Source: CAITWD01 sp963727285
GTDB taxonomy: Bacteria > Actinomycetota > Thermoleophilia > Miltoncostaeales > Miltoncostaeaceae
Reading direction: 5' to 3'
Length of the DNA stretch: 64,000 nucleotides
Assembly (NCBI GenBank): GCA_963727285.1
Contig: CAVSFF010000009.1
Span: 62,001-126,000 of the forward strand
Shown: in pieces, positions 8,516-17,481 of the stretch
Layout of the letters: every line of letters begins with the position of its first letter
How positions within the stretch are numbered: the stretch's first letter is position 1
The notes under the pieces: generated by a model
Databases searched by the model: none
Told to the model about the DNA's origin: nothing
Seen by the model: only the letters and a program-made list of their open reading frames with translations
Position numbers and translations under genes: made by a program

Positions 8516-9004
8516 GTGGCGACGCCGGATCCGGGGATGACCAACACCCCTTCGACCATCGGCCCGATGACCGTCGATGCGCTGTTGAGTTGGCGACTCG
8601 TCGTCGCAGGACGCCTGGTGCGCACGATGGCCGATGCGCGCCTGAGCGGTCAGGCGGGCGGTGCGCCGGCGCTGGGCGCGCTGCTGCGCCTCGCCGATGA
8701 AGACGGCATCAGCCAGGCCGAGCTGGCCCGCCGCCAACGTGTCGAAGCTCCCAGCATGTGCCGGATGGTCGACCGGCTCGAGCGTGACGGCCTTGTGCGG
8801 CGCGATCGCGACGAGATCGACCGCCGCGTCATCCGCGTGCGGATCACGCCCGAAGGCCGGGCGGCCGCGGCGGCCGGCCGCCGATCGGTCGCCGAGATCG
8901 AGGCGCACGCCTTCGAGGCCCTGACCAACGACGAGCGCCAGACACTCGCCGATCTGCTCGGGCGCCTGCTCGACGGACTCCCCGAGATCGGAGAGTCGCC
9001 ATAG
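8516..9004 (+). CDS. MarR-family transcriptional regulator
   Basis: A winged-helix regulator of about 162 residues, typical of ligand-responsive repressors of efflux genes. The core reads GISQAELARRQRVEAPSMCR and then MVDRLERDGLVRR with the RDEIDRRV wing. Start proposed at GTG 8516, 6 nt after the TATGAT box (leaderless); ATG 8537 is an alternative. The MFS exporter begins 26 nt downstream in the same direction, so the pair resembles a drug-responsive marR-efflux operon. Confidence 0.88.
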   Translation: MATPDPGMTNTPSTIGPMTVDALLSWRLVVAGRLVRTMADARLSGQAGGAPALGALLRLADEDGISQAELARRQRVEAPSMCRMVDRLERDGLVRRDRDEIDRRVIRVRITPEGRAAAAAGRRSVAEIEAHAFEALTNDERQTLADLLGRLLDGLPEIGESP

Positions 9005-9030
9005 TCGCCCGGGGCAATCTCAAACTCACC

Positions 9031-10473
9031 ATGGCGGGGCTGATCGTCAGCTCGCTGGCCTTCGCCCTGATGCAGACTCTGGTGATCCCCGCGCTGCCTG
9101 TGCTCCAGGCAGACCTGCACACCTCCGCCCAGTGGATCACCTGGACCGTCTCCATCTACCTGCTGACCGGGTCGGTCGCGACGCCGATCATCGGCCGCCT
9201 CGGAGACCAGTACGGCAAGGTCCGGATGATGCTCGTGGCCCTGACGTCGTTCCTGATCGGGTCGATCGGGTGCCTGTTGTCGTGGAATGTCGCGTCGCTG
9301 ATCGCATTCCGCGGGATGCAGGGCGTGGGCGCTGCCGTGTTCCCGCTCGCGTACGCGATCATCCGTGACGAGTTTCCGGAAGAAAAGTGGAGCGTGACGA
9401 TGGGCACGGTCTCGTCCACGCTCGGCGTCGGCGGCGGGCTGGGCATCGTGTTGTCGGGCCTCATTGTCGACAACATGAACTGGCGCTGGCTGTTTGTGGT
9501 GTCCGCGCTGATCGGGCTCGTCGCCCTCGTCCTGGTGTGGCGCTTCATCCCGGAGTCGCCGGTTCGGGCCCCGTCCAAGCCCGACATCCTCGGTGCGCTG
9601 TTCCTGTCGGCCGGCCTGGTCTCGCTGCTCGTGGCACTGACCGAGGGCGAGCCGCAAGGCTGGCAGTCGCCGTTCGTGACCGGCATGTTCGCTGCCGCCG
9701 CCATCTTCTTGGTCGTCTGGGGATTCGTCGAATCGCGTGTCGCGCAGCCGATGGTCGACCTTCGGATGCTGGTACGCCGACCGGTGTTGTTTACGAATCT
9801 CACGGCGCTGCTGTCGGGGCTGTCGCTGTACGCGACCTGGGTGCTGCTGCCCACGTTCTTCCAACTGCCGTCAAATCTGCCTCCCGCCTACCAGCCGTTG
9901 GCCGACTACGGGTTCGGACTGAGCGTGCTGGTGGCCGGTCTCTGGATCCTGCCGTGCAGTTGCGCGATCGTCGTTGCCGGTCCGATCGGCGGCATCATGG
10001 GGCGGCGCTTCGGCCCGCGGATTCCGCTCGCCGTCGGGATGCTGCTGTTCGCCATCGGCGCGGCGTCGATTGCGCTGTTCCACAGCACCGTCGTCGAGGT
10101 ATCGATGGCATTCATGGTGTGCGGGGTCGGCATCGGCTTCGCGTTCGCCGCCATGCCGCGTTTGATCGTGGGCGCGGTTGCGCCCTCCGAGACGGGCGTG
10201 GCGACCGGGATGAACAACGTCATCCGAACGATCGGCGGGGTCATCGGCGCCCAAGTCGCGGCCGCGCTGCTGGCGGCCAACACCTGGCCGGGCGAGTCGG
10301 TCCCGACCATCAACGGCTTCGTCCTGTCCTTCTGGCTGAGCGCCATCTGCGCCTTGGCGGGCGTCGCCACGGCGCTGCTGGTCACCGGCGGCGGACGACG
10401 CTGGCGGGTGCTCAGGGCCCGCGTCGAGCCGTCCATCCCCGAGCGGCAGGCCACGGCGACCGAGGTCGCGTAA
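9031..10473 (+). CDS. MFS drug exporter, DHA2/EmrB-like
   Basis: A proton-driven exporter with 12-14 predicted membrane helices in 480 residues. Motif A (GRLGDQYGKVRMM) and motif C (GVGGGLGIVLSGLI) place it in the major facilitator superfamily, drug:H+ antiporter group. The sense frame continues open upstream of ATG 9031 with family-like residues (GNLKLT) but without a usable start, so the true N-terminus may be slightly longer. It is probably co-transcribed with marR; the substrate is not predictable. Confidence 0.9.
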   Translation: MAGLIVSSLAFALMQTLVIPALPVLQADLHTSAQWITWTVSIYLLTGSVATPIIGRLGDQYGKVRMMLVALTSFLIGSIGCLLSWNVASLIAFRGMQGVGAAVFPLAYAIIRDEFPEEKWSVTMGTVSSTLGVGGGLGIVLSGLIVDNMNWRWLFVVSALIGLVALVLVWRFIPESPVRAPSKPDILGALFLSAGLVSLLVALTEGEPQGWQSPFVTGMFAAAAIFLVVWGFVESRVAQPMVDLRMLVRRPVLFTNLTALLSGLSLYATWVLLPTFFQLPSNLPPAYQPLADYGFGLSVLVAGLWILPCSCAIVVAGPIGGIMGRRFGPRIPLAVGMLLFAIGAASIALFHSTVVEVSMAFMVCGVGIGFAFAAMPRLIVGAVAPSETGVATGMNNVIRTIGGVIGAQVAAALLAANTWPGESVPTINGFVLSFWLSAICALAGVATALLVTGGGRRWRVLRARVEPSIPERQATATEVA

Positions 10474-10483
10474 CCGTCGCCTG

Positions 10484-10510
10484 CCGGCCGCTGCGCACGA
10501 ACCCGGCCGG
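10484..10510. terminator. Hairpin between convergent MFS and cdsA genes
   Basis: CCGGCCG (10484-10490) pairs with CGGCCGG (10504-10510) around a 13-nt loop, in the 48-nt gap between two converging stop codons. There is no T tract on either strand, so its role as a terminator is inferred from position. Confidence 0.35.
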
Positions 10511-10521
10511 GAGCGCGTGGC

Positions 10522-11539
10522 CTAGGTCAGCGCCACCGTGACGAAGTACGCGGCGACCGTCGCGAACATGAGCGCGTCGAACCGATCCAGGACACCCCCA
10601 TGCGCCATCAGCAGGCGTCCCGAATCCTTGACGCCGATGTCGCGCTTGAGCATCGACTCGAAGAGGTCGCCGACAAAACCCGCGGCACAGATCGTCAGCC
10701 CGATCAACACGGAGTCCCAACCGGAGAGCCAGTCCATGTAGAGCCCGGCGACCCACACGGCGCCGGTGCCGACGATCACGCCGGTGATCAGACCTTCGAG
10801 GGTCTTGCCCGGCGAGACGAACGGCGCGATCCGCCGACGCCCCCAGAGCTTTCCGCCGACGAACGACGCGGTGTCGAAGACCCAGACGCCGACAAATACG
10901 TTTGCGACGGCGCCGCCGCCGTGCGGAAGCTGGCGGGTGGCAACCAACATGCCGAACGGGAGCGCAACATATGCCAGACCGAATGCCGTCACGGCCATCC
11001 GCGCGGTGATGTCGTCCCTGCGCGCCACGAGCAGGCCGCCCAACGCCACACAGCCGATGCCGATCGACAGCCCGAGCATCACGCCACGATCGGACGAGCC
11101 CATGCCCCACGCCAAGCTCGACCGCGGCGATCACCCCGACGTAGCCGGCCCAGCGCAGCGGCCGCCAGGCGGCCGTGAGCGAGTAGAACTCGTAGAGCGC
11201 AAGGATCGCGATCAGGCCGGCGACGGCCGCGAACACACCGCCGCCGACAACCACCACCGCGATCGCCACGATGACGCCGGGTATCGCGACCGCCAGCCGG
11301 GAACCCAAACCGCCGCCGCGCCGCAGGCGATCTCGGACCGACGGGCCCCGCGGCACGGTCTCGGCCGGCAACTGGTCGTCGTCGAACCAGTCCGCATCGT
11401 CGCCCTCCGGGACAGACCCGTCGCCCGCCGGTGGACGCACCTCGTCTCCCCGCAGGGTCACGAAATCGATGCCGTCGTCCCGGGGCGGAGCGTCGTCGTG
11501 CCGCCGCCGGCGGCGGAGTCGGTCGAAACGCGAGCTCAC
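10522..11539 (-). CDS. cdsA: Phosphatidate cytidylyltransferase (frame break in sequence)
   Basis: Makes CDP-diacylglycerol from phosphatidate and CTP at the membrane. A hydrophilic N-terminal part (about 75 residues, Asp/Arg-rich) precedes multiple membrane helices. The C-terminal signature is intact: SMLKRDIGVKD then GGVLDRFD. The frame changes near 11116, where the N-terminal half and the C-terminal 197 residues are out of phase; restoring GC to give AGCGCT rejoins them. The GTG start overlaps the uppS stop (GTGA). Probably a sequence error, since the gene is normally essential. Confidence 0.9.
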
Positions 11540-12300
11540 CGTCCGCCGAACCTGCGCTCGCGGGACGCGTAGTCGGCAATCGCGGCTTCGAGGTCGTCGG
11601 CCCCGAAGTCGGGCCACAGCCGCTCCGAGAAGTACAGCTCCGAGTACGCCGACTGCCACAGCAGGAAGTTGGAAAGCCGCTGCTCGCCGCTGGTCCGGAT
11701 CACGAGTTCCGGGTCGCGGAGGTCGCCGTCGTAGAGGGCCGCGCGGAAGTCGTCCTCGGTCGGCTCAAGGACGCCGCGCGCGGCAAGCGCGGCAGCTGCG
11801 TCCAAGATCTCCTGGCGACCGCCATAGTTCATCGCGATGAACAGCCGCAGTCGCGAGTTGCCCGCGGTCAGCCCCTCGGCGTCATCGATGCGGCCACGCA
11901 GTCCGGCGTCGAGATCCGCGCGGCGACCGATGAAGCGAATCCGCACACCCTCGGCGTGCAACTCCGGAACCTCGCGATCGATCATCTCGGAGAACAGAAC
12001 CATGAGGTCGTCGACCTCGTCCTGCGGGCGACGCCAGTTCTCGGTCGAAAACGAAAACACGGTCAGGTCGCGGACGCCCAGATCGCCCGCGCGACGTACG
12101 ACATCCTTCAGCGCCCGCGCTCCGGCGCGGTGCCCGGCGCCGGTCGGCAGGCCGTGGGCACGGGCCCAGCGGCCGTTCCCGTCCATGATGATCGCGATGG
12201 ATTCGGGGACGCGCGCGAGCGGTATGCGCGGCTGGGAACGGGCGGCCTTCCCCAACCCGAGTACCGAGCGGGCGGCCGACAGGCGCGATGCGATGGCCAT
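11536..12300 (-). CDS. uppS: Undecaprenyl diphosphate synthase
   Basis: A cis-prenyltransferase that makes the C55 lipid carrier for cell-wall synthesis. The 254-residue protein has the active-site MDGNGRWA near residue 39, the FSTENWRRP segment and the C-terminal RTSGEQRLSNFLLWQ. Length is normal. It lies between frr and cdsA, the conserved order, and is coupled to cdsA by a GTGA overlap. Confidence 0.97.
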   Translation of the reverse strand: MAIASRLSAARSVLGLGKAARSQPRIPLARVPESIAIIMDGNGRWARAHGLPTGAGHRAGARALKDVVRRAGDLGVRDLTVFSFSTENWRRPQDEVDDLMVLFSEMIDREVPELHAEGVRIRFIGRRADLDAGLRGRIDDAEGLTAGNSRLRLFIAMNYGGRQEILDAAAALAARGVLEPTEDDFRAALYDGDLRDPELVIRTSGEQRLSNFLLWQSAYSELYFSERLWPDFGADDLEAAIADYASRERRFGGR

Positions 12301-12334
12301 GTGGGTGAGGGCCCGGATCCGTGACGGCGCGCCG

Positions 12335-12892
12335 TCAGACCTCGAGGATCTCGGCTTCCTTGCGGTGGAGCTGTTCGTCGATGATCTTGATCTCCGCGTC
12401 GGTCAGCTTCTGGACGTCATCCTGCATCCTGCTGACCTCGTTCTTGGAGATCTCGCCTTCTTTTTCTGCGCGCTTGACCTCGTTGAGCACGTCGCGGCGC
12501 ACGTTGCGGACCGCGACTCTGGCCTCTTCGGCCATCTTGCCCACGAGCTTCACAAACTCCTTGCGACGCTCCTCGGACAGCTGCGGGATCCCGATGCGGA
12601 TGATCTGCCCGTCGTTGTTCGGCGTCAGACCCAGATCGCTCTCCTGGATGGCCTTCTCGATGCTCTGAAACAAGCCGCGATCGTACGGGTGGATGGTCAG
12701 CAGCCGCGCCTCGGGCGCAGAGATCGTCGCCAGCTGGTTGAGCGGCGTCTTCACCCCGTAGGCGTCCACCTGGACGCGATCCAACAGGGCGGTGCTGGCG
12801 CGTCCGGTGCGGACCGAATTGAGTTCGTGCGCGAACGCCCGGGATGCACCCTCCATCCGGCGCTTCGCGTCGCCGAGTCGCTGTGTCGTCAC
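12335..12892 (-). CDS. frr: Ribosome recycling factor
   Basis: Splits post-termination ribosomes with EF-G. The 185 residues match the family length, with the helical-bundle segments FAHELNSVRTGRAS and LGLTPNNDGQIIRIGIPQLS. It lies 10 nt after pyrH and 34 nt before uppS in the conserved translation and envelope block. Confidence 0.97.
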   Translation of the reverse strand: MTTQRLGDAKRRMEGASRAFAHELNSVRTGRASTALLDRVQVDAYGVKTPLNQLATISAPEARLLTIHPYDRGLFQSIEKAIQESDLGLTPNNDGQIIRIGIPQLSEERRKEFVKLVGKMAEEARVAVRNVRRDVLNEVKRAEKEGEISKNEVSRMQDDVQKLTDAEIKIIDEQLHRKEAEILEV

Positions 12893-12902
12893 GTTCTGCT
12901 CC

Positions 12903-13670
12903 TTACTCCGTGATCACGCGGGTGCCGATGTGCTCGCCGGCCAGAATCCGCCCGATGTTGGACTCGTCGGCCATGTTGAACACGAGGATCGGCAGGCGGT
13001 TGTCCATGCAGAGCGTCAGGGCCGTCGTGTCCATGACGCGCAGCCCACGCTCGATTGCTTCCATGTGGGTGATCTGCGGGAGCAGTGTGGCATCCGACAC
13101 CTCGCGCGGATCCGCGTCGAGCACCCCGTCGACGTTGTTCTTGGCCATCAGGATGCACTCCGCGCCGATCTCCAGGGCGCGCAACGCCGCGGTGGTGTCG
13201 GTCGTAAAGAACGGGTTGCCCGTGCCGCCGGCGAAGATCACCACCCGCTGCTTCTCGAGGTGCCGCATGGCGCGCCGCCTGATGTACGGCTCGGCGACTT
13301 CCTGCATGGCGATGGCGGACTGGACGCGGGTGGTGAGCCCGAGCTTCTCGAGGGCATCCTGGATTGCCAGCGCATTCAGGACGGTGGCGATCATCCCCAT
13401 GTAGTCGGCGGTCGAGCGGTCCATGCCCGCAGCGGTGCCGCTGACGCCCCGGAAGATGTTGCCGGCACCGACCACGATCGCAACCTCGACGCCCAACCCT
13501 GCCGCGAGGCGGACCTGACGGGCGACCGCGGTCACCCGCTCGGGGTCGATCCCGTACTCCCCGGCACCCATGAGCGCTTCGCCCGAGAGTTTCAAGACGA
13601 CGCGCTTGTAGACCGAGGACGGCGCACCGGCCCCGGTCGACGCGCCGGGCTGTTGTGGGCTACTGACCAC
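12903..13670 (-). CDS. pyrH: Uridylate kinase
   Basis: Phosphorylates UMP to UDP and belongs to the amino-acid kinase fold. Seen are KRVVLKLSGEALMG, VVGAGNIFRG, the GGTGNPFFTTDTTAALRA stretch and MAKNNVDGVLDADP. The GTG start overlaps the end of tsf by 11 nt, so the two are translationally coupled. A short N-terminal tail of about 20 residues precedes the domain. Confidence 0.97.
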   Translation of the reverse strand: MVSSPQQPGASTGAGAPSSVYKRVVLKLSGEALMGAGEYGIDPERVTAVARQVRLAAGLGVEVAIVVGAGNIFRGVSGTAAGMDRSTADYMGMIATVLNALAIQDALEKLGLTTRVQSAIAMQEVAEPYIRRRAMRHLEKQRVVIFAGGTGNPFFTTDTTAALRALEIGAECILMAKNNVDGVLDADPREVSDATLLPQITHMEAIERGLRVMDTTALTLCMDNRLPILVFNMADESNIGRILAGEHIGTRVITE

Positions 13671-14268
13671 CGAGCTCGAATCTCACGAACCGGCGGATGG
13701 TGATGTTCTCCCCGACTTCCGCCGACAGGCGGGCCCGGAGCTCTTCGACGGTCGGCTGCTTCTTCTCGCCGGTGTCGCGAACGAATTCCTGGTCCAGCAG
13801 GCAGATCTCCTTGAGGCGTTTGGCAACGCGGCCTTCGACCGCCCGTTCACGCGCCTGCTCGGGGATGTCCTTCGACTGCTCGGTGGCGATCTCACGCTCG
13901 GTCGCGATCCACTCGGCGGGGACGTCGTCCGCCTGGACAAACAGCGGATTCAATGCGGCGATCTGGATCGCCACGTCGTGCACGAAATTCTTGAACGGTT
14001 CGCTGCGGGCGACGAAGTCGGTCTCGCAGTTGACCTCCACGAGAACCCCGACGCGGCCGCCCTGGTGGATATAGCTGTCGCAGACGCCCTCGTTGGCCGC
14101 CCGGCCTGCGCGCTTCTCGGCGGCGGCGATGCCCTTCTTGCGCAGCAAGGTGACCGCGGCGTCGACGTCGCCGCCGGTCTCCTCAAGTGCCTTCTTGCAG
14201 TCCATCATGCCCGCGCCGGTCTTCTCGCGCAGATCTTTCACCTGCTTCGCCGAAATGGCGGTGCTCAC
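13660..14268 (-). CDS. tsf: Elongation factor Ts, short form
   Basis: Nucleotide exchange factor for EF-Tu. The N-terminal UBA-like part (VKDLREKTGAGMMDCKKAL) and the TDFVAR motif are clear. At 202 residues it is far shorter than the E. coli protein (about 280), so it resembles the single-core EF-Ts of Thermus. GTG start with AAGGAG 8 nt upstream. It follows rpsB by 42 nt. Confidence 0.96.
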   Translation of the reverse strand: MSTAISAKQVKDLREKTGAGMMDCKKALEETGGDVDAAVTLLRKKGIAAAEKRAGRAANEGVCDSYIHQGGRVGVLVEVNCETDFVARSEPFKNFVHDVAIQIAALNPLFVQADDVPAEWIATEREIATEQSKDIPEQARERAVEGRVAKRLKEICLLDQEFVRDTGEKKQPTVEELRARLSAEVGENITIRRFVRFELGGQ

Positions 14269-14310
14269 TCGATGTGCTCCTTGCGTTGAACGGGACGGGA
14301 CATCCGGCGC

Positions 14311-15183
14311 CTACTCGGCGGCCGGCGTGTCCTCGACGACCTCGGTCACGGCGACAACCTCGTTGGTGCCGTCGGGGTTCGCGATCTCGACCACCTCGGT
14401 CACGGCAACGACCTCTTCGGTGCCCGTGGCTGTGGGGACCTCTGCGACCTCGACGATCTCGGCCACTTCGACCACCTCGGGCTCACCGACGGCGGGACCC
14501 GTGAGCCCCTTGCCCTCGAGAATCGCGTCGGCGAGGGCGCCGAGTACCAGCGTGCATGAGCGGATCGCGTCGTCGTTACCCGGGATCACATAGGTGGCTT
14601 CGTCCGGATCACAGTTCGTGTCGACGAGGCCGATGATCGGAATCCCGAGACGGTTGGCCTCGCGGACGGCGATCATCTCCTTCTTGAGGTCGACCACCAC
14701 GATTGCGTCGGGAAGCCGCTGCATCTCGGCCACGCCCCCAAGGTTCGTCTCGAGCTTCTCGAGCTCGGCCGTCTTGGTCAGGCGCTCGCGCGTCGGCAGC
14801 AGTGCCAGTTGCCCCTCGCGCTGCTGCACCCGCAGCTGGTGGAGCTGCTTCACCCGCGAGGCCATCGTGCCCCAGTTGGTCAACAGGCCGCCGAGCCAGC
14901 GGTGCGAGACGTACGGCATGCCGCAGCGCAGCGCCTGCGACCGCACCGCGTCCTGGGTCTGCTTCTTGGTCCCGACGAACATGACGGTCCCGCCGCGCTC
15001 CGAGATGGCCCGGCACACGTCCTGCGCCCGCTCGAGCAAGACGATCGTCTGCTGGAGATCGATGATGTAGATGCCGCCGCGCTCACCGAAGATGTAGCGC
15101 TTCATCTTGGGATTCCAACGGCGGGTCTGGTGGCCGAAGTGCACGCCAGATTCCAGCAGTTGCTTCATCGTGACCTTGGACAC
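14311..15183 (-). CDS. rpsB: 30S ribosomal protein S2 with long acidic C-terminal tail
   Basis: The S2 domain (about residues 5-225) is typical: MKQLLESGVHFGHQTRRWNP, FVGTKKQTQDAV, HRWLGGLLTNW and GLVDTNCDPD. The last 60 or so residues form a Val/Glu-rich acidic tail with an internal repeat, EVVAVTEVVE, occurring twice. Such tails occur in some S2 proteins but are not part of the fold. Start set at GTG 15183 with AGGAG 5 nt upstream; the open frame extends 20 codons farther without support. Confidence 0.96.
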   Translation of the reverse strand: MSKVTMKQLLESGVHFGHQTRRWNPKMKRYIFGERGGIYIIDLQQTIVLLERAQDVCRAISERGGTVMFVGTKKQTQDAVRSQALRCGMPYVSHRWLGGLLTNWGTMASRVKQLHQLRVQQREGQLALLPTRERLTKTAELEKLETNLGGVAEMQRLPDAIVVVDLKKEMIAVREANRLGIPIIGLVDTNCDPDEATYVIPGNDDAIRSCTLVLGALADAILEGKGLTGPAVGEPEVVEVAEIVEVAEVPTATGTEEVVAVTEVVEIANPDGTNEVVAVTEVVEDTPAAE

Positions 15184-15323
15184 GAAAGCTCCTTGCGTGA
15201 TGGTTGAGATGTGATTCCGTCGTGTTCCCGATGGACCCTGCACACCGGACGGGTGCGGGCACCGCCACCGGGATGACCCACGACGGGTCGGTAGGACAGT
15301 GCGACCTTCAGCGCGGGATCTTA
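15184..15323 (-). promoter_or_regulatory. rpsB promoter (-10 TAAGAT) and leader
   Basis: TAAGAT (15318-15323) lies about 135 nt before the rpsB start, just downstream of the rluD stop. The implied leader of about 130 nt contains a GACCC-GTCGT-GGGTC hairpin and GC-rich inverted segments. Autoregulation by S2 would be typical, but no known S2 leader motif was recognised. Confidence 0.4.
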
Positions 15324-15354
15324 GCGCGCCGCCGCAGTCGGGGCGGATTTCCGG

Positions 15355-16284
15355 CTACGGATGGAGCCGCGACCGCTCGCGGGCGATGCTCAGCTGGAGG
15401 TCGTGCGGGAGCGGGCTCTCGAGCTCGACACGCGGGAATCCTTCGACCGGATGGTCGAATGCGAGTCGATACGCGTGCAGGAACTGACGCTCCAGCCCGC
15501 GCCGGTCGGCCCGACGGCCGTAGACCGGATCCCCGACGACCGGGAACCCCGCCGACTCGAGATGCACGCGGATCTGGTGGGTGCGCCCCGTCTCCAGGCG
15601 CGCCTCGCACAGGGCGACGCCGGTGAGCTGCTCGAGCACGCGGACGTGCGTGACCGCATCGCGCCCCATGCCCTCGGGAACGACCGCCATCCGCAGCCGA
15701 TCACGCGGGTGGCGGGCGATCGGGCGGGCAACGCTGAAGGCCGGCGGCGGGGTGCCGTACACCAACACCAGGTACCGGCGCTCGATCCGCCGGTCGCGAA
15801 GCATCCGCTGCAGGCGTCGATGCACCCGCTCCGAACGGGCGACCACCATCAGACCGCTCGTCTCCCGGTCGAGGCGGTGCACGATCCCCGGCCGCGTCGG
15901 ATCGTCACCCCCGGCGGCAGCGTGTCCGAGCAGCCCGTGGACGAGCGTTCCGGTGGTGTGCCCGCGCGCCGGGTGCACGACCAGGCCCGCCGGCTTGTCG
16001 ACCACGATGAGGTGCTCGTCCTCGTAGGCGATGCCGAAGGCCACCTCCGGGTCGGGGGTCAGTTCGCTGACGGGCTCCGCCCGGGGACGGACGACGACCC
16101 GGGACCCCGCCTCCAGCGCGTCGCGCTTGCGCGGCTGGTGCCCGTCGACGCTCACGCGGCCCTCGGCGATCAGGCGCTGGGCCTCGGCACGGCTGCCGAT
16201 GCCCGGAAGCGCCGCGACGAAGACGTCGACCCGGGTCCCGGCAGATGCGCCGTCGACGCCGGCGGCGATCGGCGGCGGGTCCAC
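15355..16284 (-). CDS. rluD: RluA/RluD-family 23S rRNA pseudouridine synthase
   Basis: Isomerises uridines in RNA, probably 23S rRNA. About 309 residues: an S4 RNA-binding domain (residues 15-75, SRAEAQRLIAEGRVSVDG), then the catalytic domain with HRLDRETSG (catalytic D139) and the RTHQIRVHL motif. Start set at GTG 16284; an earlier GTG is possible because the frame stays open into the end of lspA. The lspA-rluD pairing is widespread. Confidence 0.92.
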   Translation of the reverse strand: MDPPPIAAGVDGASAGTRVDVFVAALPGIGSRAEAQRLIAEGRVSVDGHQPRKRDALEAGSRVVVRPRAEPVSELTPDPEVAFGIAYEDEHLIVVDKPAGLVVHPARGHTTGTLVHGLLGHAAAGGDDPTRPGIVHRLDRETSGLMVVARSERVHRRLQRMLRDRRIERRYLVLVYGTPPPAFSVARPIARHPRDRLRMAVVPEGMGRDAVTHVRVLEQLTGVALCEARLETGRTHQIRVHLESAGFPVVGDPVYGRRADRRGLERQFLHAYRLAFDHPVEGFPRVELESPLPHDLQLSIARERSRLHP

Positions 16285-16334
16285 GGTCAGGACGACCGCT
16301 CCGCCGGCGCGCACGCGTGGCGCGGCCGGGTCAC

Positions 16335-16877
16335 TCAGGCCCCGGCGGCGTCGTCGTCCTCGTCGACCCCCTGGAGCAGCCCCCACACGATCAGGACCGC
16401 ACCGACCGTGATGCAGGCGTCGGCCAGGTTGAAGGTCGGCCAGAACGAGAAGTCGATGTAGTCGGTCACGCCGCCGTGCACGAGCCGGTCCATCAGGTTG
16501 CCGAGGCTCCCCCCGACCAGAAGCCCGGCCCCGGTCGCGGCGATCAGGTTGCGGTGCACCAGGCGGGCCAAGAACACGGCGATCGCGCAGAGGGCGACGA
16601 CCGTGATGATCGCGACGTAGGCCTGTCGCCCCGGAAACATCCCGAACGCGATGCCGTGGTTGGTCACCCGCAGGATCGACAGGAATCCGGTGAGCGTCCA
16701 CCCCTCCCCGACGTCGAGCTGTCCACGGATGATCGCCTTGACGACCTGATCGACGATCAGCACCACCACCGCCACGATGCCCAGCCGGGTCCAGCGCTCC
16801 CGGGCTTCGCGGCGCAGGCGCCGTTCGGTCGCCATGCGGACGTCGTCGGCGCTCAGCGCGCCCCGAACCCCGCTCAC
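16335..16877 (-). CDS. lspA: Lipoprotein signal peptidase
   Basis: Membrane aspartic protease that removes signal peptides from lipoproteins. It has four predicted membrane helices in 180 residues. The catalytic aspartates are D130 in NLMDR and D153 in FNLADACI; D43 in the first helix (VDQVVK) is also conserved. An N-terminal charged tail of about 30 residues precedes the first helix. The GTG start overlaps the DUF167 gene stop by 4 nt. Confidence 0.96.
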   Translation of the reverse strand: MSGVRGALSADDVRMATERRLRREARERWTRLGIVAVVVLIVDQVVKAIIRGQLDVGEGWTLTGFLSILRVTNHGIAFGMFPGRQAYVAIITVVALCAIAVFLARLVHRNLIAATGAGLLVGGSLGNLMDRLVHGGVTDYIDFSFWPTFNLADACITVGAVLIVWGLLQGVDEDDDAAGA

Positions 16878-17209
16878 GACGCCCCCGTCAGCGGTCCGAG
16901 ACGGGCGACGAGCGCCGCGGCCAGGGCGTGCGGCGCGCCGTCGATCTCGACCTGCTTGCGGGCGCCCGACGACCCGCGCCCGACCCGCACGGCGCTCGGC
17001 CGAACCCCTGCGGCGTCGGCAAGATACGCACAGAGCGCGGCGTTCGACTGGCCCTTGTGGGGGGCCGCGGCAATCTGGATTCGCACCGCGCCGTCCTGGA
17101 GTCCCACGACTTGGGTCCGACGGGCGCGGGGCACGGCTTTCACGCTGACCACAACCCCATCATCCCGCATTCGGAGCCAGGCGGGCAGCCCCGTCGGCTC
17201 AGAACCCAT
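16874..17209 (-). CDS. DUF167/YggU-family protein
   Basis: A 111-residue cytoplasmic protein of the YggU family, function unknown. The family core is visible: VSVKAVPRARR, a GQSNAALCAYLA helix and GRGSSGARKQVEIDG. It overlaps yggT by 11 nt and lspA by 4 nt, so it lies inside a coupled run of envelope genes. Confidence 0.88.
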   Translation of the reverse strand: MGSEPTGLPAWLRMRDDGVVVSVKAVPRARRTQVVGLQDGAVRIQIAAAPHKGQSNAALCAYLADAAGVRPSAVRVGRGSSGARKQVEIDGAPHALAAALVARLGPLTGAS

Positions 17210-17471
17210 TGAGGATGTTGATGACCAGCCCCTGGACGATGGCCAAGACGATGAACGCGACGATCGGCGACAGATCGAACATCCCCAGCGGTGGGATGAA
17301 GCGGCGGAAGATGCGCAGGTACCACTCGGTCGAGTCGACGATGAAGTCGTAGATGGCCTGAGTGCTGCGCCGCATCGGCACGATCGTGATGAACGAGAGC
17401 AGGATCCGCAGGAGCACGACGATCGTGAACACGATGAACAGCGCGTTCACGTAGGTGATCAGGTTGCTCAC
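17199..17471 (-). CDS. YggT-family membrane protein
   Basis: A 90-residue protein with two membrane segments (about 5-28 and 65-88) around a short amphipathic part, FIVDSTEWYLRIFRRFIPP. YggT proteins usually lie near sepF, proC and yggS, as here. A role near the division machinery is suspected in actinobacteria but not shown by this sequence. Confidence 0.88.
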   Translation of the reverse strand: MSNLITYVNALFIVFTIVVLLRILLSFITIVPMRRSTQAIYDFIVDSTEWYLRIFRRFIPPLGMFDLSPIVAFIVLAIVQGLVINILNGF

Positions 17472-17481
17472 CGGTGCTGGC

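Noticed and set aside
14311..14480. A direct repeat array in the 3' part of rpsB as CRISPR-like
   Set aside because: The repeats are in frame, encode EVVAVTEVVE and lack spacer structure; they belong to the protein tail.
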